Positions 8,480-16,418 of a stretch of DNA of 64,000 bases are shown here, in pieces. The translations under genes and the position numbers were made by a program. Every line of letters begins with the position of its first letter. The first letter of the stretch is position 1. The stretch is from positions 786,001 through 850,000 of the forward strand of contig NZ_CP053562.1 of the NCBI RefSeq assembly GCF_002085925.2, read 5' to 3'. The notes beneath the pieces were generated by a model. That model was not told where the DNA came from. It was given only the letters and a program-made list of their open reading frames with translations, and did no database searches. Source of the stretch: Thioclava electrotropha. Lineage in GTDB: Bacteria > Pseudomonadota > Alphaproteobacteria > Rhodobacterales > Rhodobacteraceae.

Positions 8480-9385
8480 ATGAACTTCCGTCAGCTCAAG
8501 TATTTCGTGGCCACCGCCGAGACCGGTCAGGTCAGCCGGGCGGCCAACGAACTCTCGATTTCCCAGTCCTCGGTGACGACCGCGATCCGCGAGCTTGAGG
8601 CCGAAATGGATACCGAGCTTTTCACCCGGACCTCGCACGGGATGGAGCTGACCCAGTCGGGGCGCGAGTTGCTGGGCCTGTCCTACGATATCCTCACCAA
8701 GCTCGACGAGGCGGTGAATATCCGCGAGCGCAGCAGCGGCGTGACCGGGCGGGTTCTCGTCGCGACCACCTACACGGTGATCGGGTATTTCCTGCCCTAT
8801 CATCTGGGGCGGCTGGCGCGGCTGCACCCCAATCTCGATATCCAGCTCCACGAGCTGAACCGCGAGGCGGTGGAGGAAGGACTGCTGTCGAACCGTTTCG
8901 ACATCGCGATCGTGCTGACCTCGAACGTGATGAACCCGGAACTGGAAAGCGAGACGCTGATGCGCTCGCCCCGCAGGCTCTGGTTGCCGCAGGGACACCG
9001 ACTGGCGAACCTGCGCAGCGTCGATTTCAAGGAGATCGCCGACGAGGACTATATCATGCTCACCGTTGACGAGGCGGCGAACACGACGATGAAATACTGG
9101 AACTTCGGCTCGACCCAACCGCGCGTGAAGCTGCGCACCTCATCGATCGAGGCGGTGCGCTCGATCGTGGCGAACGGGCAGGGGGTGACCGTGCTCTCCG
9201 ACATGGTCTATCGGCCCTGGTCTCTCGAGGGAAAACGCATCGTAACGGTCGAAACCGATCCGCCCGTTCCGACAATGGATGTCGGTCTGGCGTGGCGCCG
9301 CGGGGCCGAGCTGTCTCCGGGCGCGGTCGCGCTCTACGACTACTTCCGGCTGACTTTCGACAGCTCGCTGACGTTGAATAGCTGA
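8480..9385 (+). CDS. LysR-family transcriptional regulator of the pxp operon
   Basis: This 301-residue LysR protein has an N-terminal winged helix-turn-helix (residues 1-60, MNFRQLKYFVATAETGQVSRAA onward) and a periplasmic-binding-like effector domain (about 90-295). The ATG at 8480 follows GGAG eight to nine bases upstream and gives the standard LysR N-terminus, so it is preferred to the in-frame ATG 33 bases earlier. It is transcribed away from the eight-gene pxp/ABC operon and a LysR-type box lies between them, so it is probably the pathway regulator responding to the imported compound. Confidence 0.9.
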   Translation: MNFRQLKYFVATAETGQVSRAANELSISQSSVTTAIRELEAEMDTELFTRTSHGMELTQSGRELLGLSYDILTKLDEAVNIRERSSGVTGRVLVATTYTVIGYFLPYHLGRLARLHPNLDIQLHELNREAVEEGLLSNRFDIAIVLTSNVMNPELESETLMRSPRRLWLPQGHRLANLRSVDFKEIADEDYIMLTVDEAANTTMKYWNFGSTQPRVKLRTSSIEAVRSIVANGQGVTVLSDMVYRPWSLEGKRIVTVETDPPVPTMDVGLAWRRGAELSPGAVALYDYFRLTFDSSLTLNS

Positions 9386-9615
9386 GCCAAGGCGAGCGAA
9401 ATTTCCTACCGTCAACGATGCCGGCTGCAAATCTGGGGCGTCAGTTTGCAGTCAGGCTGTGCCTCCAAGCCGCGACTTGGAGCGCAGTCGAAGCCTTAGA
9501 CGCCGGCTCGCATATTTTGAGACAAATCAATGACGCCGCCCGCCCTGTCGGCTGACTGTCAGAAAGAGTCCTGAAGAAACCGTCCTAGAAAACCTCGCCA
9601 CGGAGTTTCGAGCCC

Positions 9616-10923
9616 ATGCCGACTAAGAAAAAAGACGTCGAGGAAAATACGCCCCCGGCGACGGGAATGCTGGCGAAGTCTCGCGAGACGCTGCGGGCAG
9701 CCTGCGAGCGGCTCAACATTCATCCCGACGTTTTCGAAGAGCTCAAAGGGCCCCGTGAAACTCTGGCCGCCACGCTCTTGATCCGGATGGATGACGGGAG
9801 CCGACGCGCGTTCCAGTCGTGGCGGTGCCGCTATAACGACCGGCGAGGTCCGACCAAGGGCGGCGTTCGTTTCCATCCGAACGTCTCGCTCGACGAGATC
9901 GAGACGCTTTCCTTCTGGATGACGTTCAAATGCGCCGTGGCCAACCTGCCATTCGGCGGTGGGAAGGGCGGGGTCTGCGTGGACACGAAGACGCTCTCGG
10001 TGAACGAATTGGAACGATTGAGCCGGGCCTATGTCGAAGCCTTCGCGCCGTTCATCGGCCCTGATCGCGATATTCTGGCGCCGGACATGTATACGAACGG
10101 GATCGTCATCGCGTGGATGGCGGACCAATACAGCTGGATTTCAGGGCAAGCCTCCCCGAGCGCGATTACCGGAAAACCTCTCGCTTTCGGGGGCACGAAT
10201 GGGCGGGTCGATGCGACGGCGCGTGGCGGATACTATGCGCTACGCTATCTGGAAACCGCGCTCGCCCTCGACCCGAACACCGCCACGGTGGCTATCCAGG
10301 GGTTCGGGAATGTCGGCTTCCACTGCGCCAAGCTTCTGCATGCCGACGGGTATAAAATCGTCGCCATTTCGGATTCCGCCGGCGGCATCTACGATCCAAG
10401 CGGGTTGGACCCGCTCGCCGTCATGCAACACAAGCATGAAACCGGCGGCGTGAAAGGCGCGAAGGGGCAAGGTAAGACGAAAGAGATTTCAAACGCCGAG
10501 TTGTTGGAACTCGATTGCGACGTGCTGGTGCCTGCCGCATTGGAGCGTCAGATCACGCTCGAGAATTGCGACAGGGTCAAAGCCCGCATCATTCTGGAAA
10601 TGGCGAACGGACCGGTTTCACCCGAGGCCGACAAGAAGCTGACGGAAGCCGGGCATATCATCGTGCCCGATATCCTCGCGAATTCCGGCGGGGTTACGGT
10701 GTCCCATTTGGAATGGGTCCAGAACAGATCGGGTTTTTATTGGGACAGCTCGCGCGTCCGGGATCATCTGAAGACGACGATGGAAACCGAGACGCAATCG
10801 ATCTGGACCTTGCACAACGAAATGGAGCTTTCGATGCGCGATGCCGCCTATATCCACGGCCTGCGTCGGATCGCGGAATCCGTGGAAGCCCGGGGCACGC
10901 CCGCTTATTTTGAGGGATCATAG
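9616..10923 (+). CDS. Glu/Leu/Phe/Val dehydrogenase (glutamate dehydrogenase type)
   Basis: This 435-residue amino-acid dehydrogenase has the GPTKGGVRF segment, the substrate-binding lysines in MTFKCAVANLPFGGGKGG, the catalytic Asp in APDMYTNG and a Rossmann motif GFGNVGFHCA (about residues 231-240). It would interconvert glutamate and 2-oxoglutarate with NAD(P). The N-terminal ~25 residues are a charged extension absent from many homologues. It is a single gene, 230 bases after the LysR gene. Glutamate is the product of 5-oxoprolinase, so a metabolic link to the preceding operon is possible, but nothing in the sequence shows co-regulation. Confidence 0.9.
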   Translation: MPTKKKDVEENTPPATGMLAKSRETLRAACERLNIHPDVFEELKGPRETLAATLLIRMDDGSRRAFQSWRCRYNDRRGPTKGGVRFHPNVSLDEIETLSFWMTFKCAVANLPFGGGKGGVCVDTKTLSVNELERLSRAYVEAFAPFIGPDRDILAPDMYTNGIVIAWMADQYSWISGQASPSAITGKPLAFGGTNGRVDATARGGYYALRYLETALALDPNTATVAIQGFGNVGFHCAKLLHADGYKIVAISDSAGGIYDPSGLDPLAVMQHKHETGGVKGAKGQGKTKEISNAELLELDCDVLVPAALERQITLENCDRVKARIILEMANGPVSPEADKKLTEAGHIIVPDILANSGGVTVSHLEWVQNRSGFYWDSSRVRDHLKTTMETETQSIWTLHNEMELSMRDAAYIHGLRRIAESVEARGTPAYFEGS

Positions 10924-11114
10924 CGGCTGATCCCGGCTCCGATCGGCACATGGAAAAGCACGATCTCGGGGTCAGCGACCGTCCAAGGTGGCCCTATCCT
11001 CACAAGGATAAGCTTTCAAAGAAGCGTTGCTCGAGAATATGCATTCACAGTGTGAAGCGCCATTTATCGAGCACCAAGGCTTCTCGGACGAATAGGGCGA
11101 TTTCCCGCTCTGGT

Positions 11115-11152
11115 GCGCTGCGCGCGCGTTAGGGGTTTTGCGTGCGCAGCGC
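11115..11152. terminator. Hairpin between convergent genes
   Basis: A 12-base GC-rich inverted repeat (11115-11126 and 11141-11152, one G-T pair) with a 14-base loop lies between the convergent dehydrogenase genes. No T-run follows on either side, so it is at best a weak bidirectional terminator or an mRNA 3'-end stabiliser. Confidence 0.4.
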
Positions 11153-11170
11153 GAAGAGGTTCTGGCTTCT

Positions 11171-12223
11171 TCAGTCTGGCGCTTCGACCAGGATCTTCAC
11201 CTGGGATTTTTCCGCGACGAGCGCTTCGAAGCCTTGCTCCACGATCTGATCGATCTTGATCCGCTTGGTCACCAGCTTGTCGGCACTGAAATAGCCCTGC
11301 ACCATCAGCTCCATCACCGCCGGGTAGACATTGCGGTATGCGATGGTGCCCTGCAGTTGGCGCTCTTTCAGAACGGCCGTATTGGGTTGGAAGGAGGCGT
11401 CTCCCTCCCAGATCGAGACGATCAGCGTCTGACCTTCGTGGCGGGTGCTGTCGATGCATTGCGGCAAAACGCGCGGCACGCCTGTCACCTCGAAAGCAAC
11501 GTGAACACCGCCGGTGGCCGCACGAATTTTCTCGACGGGGTCTTCCGCCATCGGGTCTATGGCGCTGGTGGCGCCGAGTTCGAGCGCTTTCTCGCGGCGT
11601 TCAACTGAGGGTTCTACGACATGGATCTGGGCCGCGCCCGCGACGCGCAGCGCCTCGACGACCAAAAGCCCGATCGGCCCCGCGCCGAAGACCGCAGCCG
11701 TGTCACCCGCCCTGATCTTCGACATGCGCACCGCGTGCAGCGCGACGGCGGCGGGCTCGACCAATGCGCCCTGTTCCATCGACAGCGCGTCGGGCATCTT
11801 GTGAACCATTCGGGCGGGCACAACCGAGGTTGCAGCGAAACCGCCATGTCCCCCAGAGAGCCCGACGAAACCGAGGCTGTCACAGAGGTTGTATTTGCCC
11901 TCAAGGCAGGCGGGGCAGGTGCCGCAGGCGAAGATCGGCTCGATTGCGACACGGTCGCCGATGCTCAGTCCCGTGACGCCTTCTCCCAACTCCGCCACGG
12001 TCCCACAATATTCGTGGCCCATGGTGATCGGCGCCTTGTCGTGGCTGAGCGGATGATCCTGCTCGACCGGGACGAAGATCGGTCCCGCCAGATATTCGTG
12101 CAGATCGGAACCGCAGATCCCGGTCCATGCGACCTTGATCGCGACCTCTCCGGGGCCGGGGGTAGGGGTGTCGATTTCCTCGACGCGAATGTCTTTCACG
12201 CCGTGCCAACGTGCAGCTTTCAT
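11171..12223 (-). CDS. Zinc-dependent alcohol dehydrogenase, 2,3-butanediol dehydrogenase-like
   Basis: This 350-residue medium-chain dehydrogenase has catalytic zinc ligands in GICGSDLHEY and GHEYCGTV, structural zinc cysteines in CGTCPACLEGKYNLC and the NAD-binding motif GAGPIGLLV (about residues 177-185). The closest family by pattern is (R,R)-butanediol/sorbitol-type dehydrogenase. It lies 64 bases downstream of the flavin monooxygenase gene, with a hairpin between, and shares its direction with the AcoR-like regulator. A secondary-alcohol or diol oxidation step is therefore likely; the exact substrate is not determined. Confidence 0.88.
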   Translation of the reverse strand: MKAARWHGVKDIRVEEIDTPTPGPGEVAIKVAWTGICGSDLHEYLAGPIFVPVEQDHPLSHDKAPITMGHEYCGTVAELGEGVTGLSIGDRVAIEPIFACGTCPACLEGKYNLCDSLGFVGLSGGHGGFAATSVVPARMVHKMPDALSMEQGALVEPAAVALHAVRMSKIRAGDTAAVFGAGPIGLLVVEALRVAGAAQIHVVEPSVERREKALELGATSAIDPMAEDPVEKIRAATGGVHVAFEVTGVPRVLPQCIDSTRHEGQTLIVSIWEGDASFQPNTAVLKERQLQGTIAYRNVYPAVMELMVQGYFSADKLVTKRIKIDQIVEQGFEALVAEKSQVKILVEAPD

Positions 12224-12251
12224 GGAATGTCTCCGTTCAATGGGGGAAGTT

Positions 12252-12277
12252 CTCCCGGCCCGTGAAGGGGCCGGGAG
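12252..12277 (-). other. Intercistronic hairpin between monooxygenase and dehydrogenase genes
   Basis: A perfect ten-base inverted repeat (12252-12261 and 12268-12277) with a six-base loop lies in the short gap between two co-directional genes. There is no T-run, so it is probably a processing or stability element that sets different levels for the two genes. Confidence 0.5.
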
Positions 12278-12287
12278 AGGGATGGGG

Positions 12288-14087
12288 TCAGGAGAGGTGG
12301 TGGGCTTCCTGGAGCCCGTAGACCGGGGTCTCCAGCCCCTCCAGTCGCGCTTTCAGTTGCAGCGCGAGATAGAGCGAGTAATGCCGCGATTGGTGCAGGT
12401 TGCCGCCCATGAACCACAAATGTTCCTGTTGGGTCGGCTTCCACATATTGCGCTGCTCGCCTTCCCACGGGCCGGGGTCTTTCGTGGTGTCCGAGCCAAG
12501 CCCCCAGACCTTGCCAACCCTGTCGGCGACCTCTTGGCTGATCAGATCGGCGGCCCAACCGTTCATCGAGCCGTAGCCTGTGGCGAAGACCACCAGATCG
12601 GCGGGCAAGCGCGTGCCGTCGGCGAGCACCACAGCGTCTTCCTCGAAATGGTCGACCTGCCCCTTGGCCAGCTTCACCTCGCCATCGATGATCAGCTGGC
12701 TGGCGCCCACGTCGATGTAATAGCCCGAGCCGCGGCGCAGGTATTTCATGAACAGCCCAGAGCCGTCATCGCCCCAGTCCAGATCGAAGCCGGCCTTTTC
12801 CAGCCCTGCATAGAACTCAGCATCGCGCTCGCGCATCTGATCGTAGAGCGGGATCTGGAACTCGTGCATGATCTTGTAGGGCAGGGAGGCGAAGATCATG
12901 TCCGCCTTCTCGGTTGTGACTCCGCTTGCGAGCGCCTCTTCCGAGTAGAGCGCGCCGAGCCCGATCTCCATCAGCGAGTCCGAGCGCACGATATGGGTGG
13001 AGGATCGCTGCACCATGGTGACATCCGCATCGCCTTCCCAGAGCGCCGCGCAAATGTCGTGAGCGGAGTTGTTCGAGCCGATCACGACCACTTTCTTGCC
13101 AGTCCACGGATCGGGTCCCTCATGCTGCGACGAGTGCTGGATCGTGCCCTTGAAGTCTTCCATGCCCGGGAAATGCGGCATATTCGGCTTGCCAGACATT
13201 CCGGTCGCGAGCACAAGCTGCGTCGGCTCAAGTGTCACCGTCTCTCCGTCACGATTGACCTCGACCGTCCATTTTCCGGAGGCGTCATCGTAGCTGGCAC
13301 CGGTCACTTCGGACCGCGTCCAGTAATTGATCTCCATCACCTTGGTATACATCTCGAGCCAGTCGCCAACCTTGTCCTTGGGCGTGAAGACCGGCCAATT
13401 GTCGGGAAACTTGATGTAGGGCAGGTGGTCATACCAGATCGGGTCATGCAGGCAGAGCGACTTGTAACGGCTCCGCCACTGGTCGCCGGGTCGGTCATGC
13501 TTATCCAGCACGATCGCAGGCACGCCTAGCTGGCGCAGCCGCGCTCCCAGCGCGATCCCACCCTGACCGCCGCCGACGATCAGCACATAGGGCTGCGTGC
13601 GATAGCCCAGATCCGCCTCTTCCGCCTCGCGGTGCTCCTTCCACGAGGTCCGGTTCTTGCGCGCGCCATGTTCAGCGCCCATCGGGCGGCGCGTGCCGCG
13701 GTTTTCCTCGAAACCCTTGAGCTCCTGAAGCGCGGTCAGAAGCGTCCAGATGCGGCCATCTCGGATGCGCATCAAGCCCCAGCCGCGGCCCGAATTCGTC
13801 TCGAAGGTGACCCAGGCGGTGATCACGCCGCCCTCCTCGGCAGGGATCTCGCCCGACTGGATCTCGAACTTGCCGGGGCGGGTGTGCTCGAGCTGGTTTC
13901 TCAGCATGTCGGCGACGCCGTCCGGCCCTTCCACGGTTTTCAGGTTCCAGCTGACCGCAACGAGGTCGCGCCAGTAGCTGTCGGTCGCAAACAGCGCGGC
14001 CGCGCGGTCGATATCGCCGCTCTCCAGCGCGGCGTTCAGGCTGTCCAGCATGTCCTGGGTCTGTGTGTTAATGGTGGTATCAAGCAT
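12288..14087 (-). CDS. Flavin-containing monooxygenase with an N-terminal NTF2/SnoaL-like domain
   Basis: The 599-residue product starts at 14087, where AGGAGGAGA precedes the ATG; the open frame upstream has no such site. Residues about 1-140 resemble an NTF2/SnoaL-like fold (SGDIDRAAALFATDSYWRDL). Residues about 165-599 are a group B flavin monooxygenase: FAD motif VGGGQGGIALG, the fingerprint FKGTIQHSSQH (F-x-G-x-x-x-H) and an NADPH motif VIGSNNSAHD. It probably oxygenates a ketone or heteroatom. It lies between an AcoR-like regulator and a secondary-alcohol dehydrogenase, which fits an alcohol-to-ketone-to-ester route, an inference only. Confidence 0.88.
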   Translation of the reverse strand: MLDTTINTQTQDMLDSLNAALESGDIDRAAALFATDSYWRDLVAVSWNLKTVEGPDGVADMLRNQLEHTRPGKFEIQSGEIPAEEGGVITAWVTFETNSGRGWGLMRIRDGRIWTLLTALQELKGFEENRGTRRPMGAEHGARKNRTSWKEHREAEEADLGYRTQPYVLIVGGGQGGIALGARLRQLGVPAIVLDKHDRPGDQWRSRYKSLCLHDPIWYDHLPYIKFPDNWPVFTPKDKVGDWLEMYTKVMEINYWTRSEVTGASYDDASGKWTVEVNRDGETVTLEPTQLVLATGMSGKPNMPHFPGMEDFKGTIQHSSQHEGPDPWTGKKVVVIGSNNSAHDICAALWEGDADVTMVQRSSTHIVRSDSLMEIGLGALYSEEALASGVTTEKADMIFASLPYKIMHEFQIPLYDQMRERDAEFYAGLEKAGFDLDWGDDGSGLFMKYLRRGSGYYIDVGASQLIIDGEVKLAKGQVDHFEEDAVVLADGTRLPADLVVFATGYGSMNGWAADLISQEVADRVGKVWGLGSDTTKDPGPWEGEQRNMWKPTQQEHLWFMGGNLHQSRHYSLYLALQLKARLEGLETPVYGLQEAHHLS

Positions 14088-14199
14088 CGCGTCTCCTCCT
14101 CTGCGCGTGTCTCTAGGAGGAGTATCGGCGCGTGATCGCTGAGCGATCCATGGTCGCGACGCGTGCAAAGGGAGGAAAAGCGACTGCTGCGGCGCGGCA

Positions 14200-14226
14200 T
14201 GTTGCGTGCGCAACAAGGGCGCAACA
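14200..14226. promoter_or_regulatory. Candidate operator upstream of the monooxygenase gene
   Basis: TGTTGCG-TG-CGCAACA (14200-14215) is a perfect seven-base inverted repeat. A further half-site CGCAACA follows at 14220-14226. It lies 113-139 bases upstream of the monooxygenase ATG, just past the stop of the AcoR-like regulator gene. The position suits an upstream activating site for that regulator's Fis-type helix-turn-helix. Binding is inferred. Confidence 0.5.
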
Positions 14227-14228
14227 TA

Positions 14229-15980
14229 TCACTCGGGCGGACGCAACCCGGCCTTGCGAATCCGGCGCAGGATAGTCGAGCGGTTGACCCCGAGCCGCCG
14301 GGCGGCGCGCGCCATGTTCCACTCGCAGGCGTCCAGAATCTCCTCGAGCATGTCCCAAGGGTCGCTCGGTGCGGGCAGAGCCTTCTCGATTTGCGGGGTT
14401 ACTTCGACGGGGTTAGGCAGATCGAGGAGGTCGATCACCGAGCCGACACAGAGCGCCGCCGCCACGTCGAGAACCTGTTCGAGCTCGCGGATATTGCCGG
14501 GCCAGCTACGTCCCAGCAATTCGGCCCGTGCCGAGGGCGACAGCCGGACCGCGTCGCCCGCGTGGCGGCGCAGATGACGCGACATCAGCCAATCGAGATC
14601 ACGCCGCATCCGCAGGGGCGGGACGCTGAGCGCGCACCCCGCGAGCCGATGGAAAAGCGGACGCGGCAGCGCGATCTGGCTGGGCTCAAAGCAACTCGTC
14701 GCCAGCGTGCGCAATTCGGGGCGCCGGTCGAGTAGCCCGCCGAGCGCGATCGCCGTCTCCGGAGCGATCTCTTCGATCCGGCGCAGCAGGAGTGTCGTCG
14801 GCCCGATCGCCTCGGCGCAGTTTTGCATCAGCGTCTGCGGGTCGAGCCCCGCGCATTCGAGGCTGATGAACCCTTGCGCCTTGCTGCTCATGTGGATCGC
14901 ACGGGCGAGTTTCGTCTTTCCGGTGCCGGTCTCACCACAGATCAACAGGGGCACATTGCCCGGGGCCAGCCGCTCAGCCTGTCCGATCAAACGGTTCATC
15001 TCCGGATCGCCCCCGGTCAGCCCCGCGAGCGGCCCGCCACGACGCATTCCCTGATGAGGGTGACGTGGCGCTTTGGGTGCGATCGCATGGCCAAACAACG
15101 CCCCGCCATCGCGCATCTCGATCACCCGCTCCTCGGTCGGGCGGTCACGCATCAGGTCGGGCAGGTCATCGACGTCGATGCTGAGCACCTCATCGATCCC
15201 GCGCCCGAGGATCGGGGCGCCTTCGGGAAACAACCGCCGCGCGGCGCGGGTATAGCCCAGCACGCGACCGGAGCCATCGAGCCGCACCGCCGCTTCGGGA
15301 TCGACATCGAGGAATTCCGGGCTGGAGGACAGGCGCAGCACCCAGTCGCGCGGGCTCTCGGCCATCAGGTTGGCCATCTCGACCCGTCGTGCCGCTGACG
15401 TCACGAGATTCATCGCGAGGTTCTGGCTACTCTTGGGCGTGGGCGAGCGCAAAAGCGAAATGTCGAGCACCGCTGCCAGTTGTCCGAGACTGTCGAAGAT
15501 CGGCGCGGCGGTGCAGGACAAAACAGTATGGGCGTTTCCGAAATGATCGTCCTGATGCACGGTCACAGGCTCTTGCGTCACGATGCAAGCCCCGACACCA
15601 CAGGTTCCGGCCAGGTCCTCGGACCAGTTCGATCCTAGATAGAGCCCCGCGCTGCGCAGGTCTTCGGTGAAGAGATCGTCGCCGAAGAAATCGACACAGA
15701 CCCCTTTGGCGTCGGTGAGCAGCAAGACGTAATTTTGTCCTGCCACCTGCCGGAAAAGCGACTGCAACCCGGAACGCGCCGCCGCGATCATCCATTCCGC
15801 CTGCTTGCGGTGATCGCGCAGCTCTGCCTCGGTCACGATATAGGCCGGGTCGGAGCGCGTCGGATCCATGCCGTAAAGCTCGACACAACGCCGCCACGAG
15901 GCCGAAACGAAACTGTCTCGCCCGGTCTGGCTGCCGTCCAGCACCCGTCCGATCTCCTCGACATGCCCTGCATCTCTCAT
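14229..15980 (-). CDS. AcoR-like transcriptional regulator with degenerate AAA+ domain
   Basis: This 583-residue regulator has a GAF-like sensor region (about 75-175), a PAS-like segment (about 225-290), an AAA+ core and a C-terminal Fis-type helix-turn-helix (about 548-580, NMARAARRLGVNRSTILRRI). The Walker A GETGTGKT is intact (349-356). The GAFTGA loop that contacts sigma-54 is absent, since residues 374-395 are shortened, and the Walker B position reads TTLLLRRIEEI instead of an LFLDE-type motif. It therefore probably works with sigma-70. GGGAGG precedes the ATG. It likely controls the downstream monooxygenase and dehydrogenase genes. Confidence 0.85.
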   Translation of the reverse strand: MRDAGHVEEIGRVLDGSQTGRDSFVSASWRRCVELYGMDPTRSDPAYIVTEAELRDHRKQAEWMIAAARSGLQSLFRQVAGQNYVLLLTDAKGVCVDFFGDDLFTEDLRSAGLYLGSNWSEDLAGTCGVGACIVTQEPVTVHQDDHFGNAHTVLSCTAAPIFDSLGQLAAVLDISLLRSPTPKSSQNLAMNLVTSAARRVEMANLMAESPRDWVLRLSSSPEFLDVDPEAAVRLDGSGRVLGYTRAARRLFPEGAPILGRGIDEVLSIDVDDLPDLMRDRPTEERVIEMRDGGALFGHAIAPKAPRHPHQGMRRGGPLAGLTGGDPEMNRLIGQAERLAPGNVPLLICGETGTGKTKLARAIHMSSKAQGFISLECAGLDPQTLMQNCAEAIGPTTLLLRRIEEIAPETAIALGGLLDRRPELRTLATSCFEPSQIALPRPLFHRLAGCALSVPPLRMRRDLDWLMSRHLRRHAGDAVRLSPSARAELLGRSWPGNIRELEQVLDVAAALCVGSVIDLLDLPNPVEVTPQIEKALPAPSDPWDMLEEILDACEWNMARAARRLGVNRSTILRRIRKAGLRPPE

Positions 15981-16418
15981 GGCGCGTCGCCTCCCAGAAG
16001 GGACGATAGCACAGACTGCGCTTCAGACCGGAATAGAAATTGATCTTAGAGAATGGTGTGCCGATGCGGAGCTTTTTACTTCTAACTCCAACAAGGTCGC
16101 GCCAAGCTGCAATCGTTTTGCGATTGCCTTTGAAAATTTGAATGCACGAGAAGTGAGAGCTGCGGTGCGATATCCCGACCGACCACGCGGGCCGTCCGGC
16201 TTGGTGGCCCTCTCGGTGATTTTGGCTCGGCCGATGTCGATGTTGGCGGCTCCTGTGCGAACGTCGGCGAACACATCTGCGATATGATCCGGCGCGACAA
16301 GGAGGGGGCGGAGCAGGAGGCAACTCGATCACGTTGTCCGCGGCGCAGCTGTTCCGACTTGAAAGGCCTTCAGACGGGCGCGTAGCTTGAATGCGAAGAC
16401 CCAACCCCCGGAGGCCCC
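15981..16418. other. Intergenic region, no gene recognised
   Basis: This 438-base divergent gap separates the AcoR-like regulator from asmA and must hold both promoters. Part of it (about 16020-16150) is visibly more AT-rich than the surroundings. Short open frames on both strands have no recognisable domain or good ribosome site. No repeat or hairpin stood out. Confidence 0.4.

Noticed and set aside
14088..14228. Sigma-54 promoter for the monooxygenase gene
   Set aside because: No GG-N10-GC element with TGGCAC/TTGC character was found on the minus strand, in line with the missing GAFTGA loop in the regulator.
16023..16300. Overlapping short minus-strand frames in the gap before asmA as a small gene
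   Set aside because: No convincing start, no family resemblance and conflicting frames; treated as intergenic.
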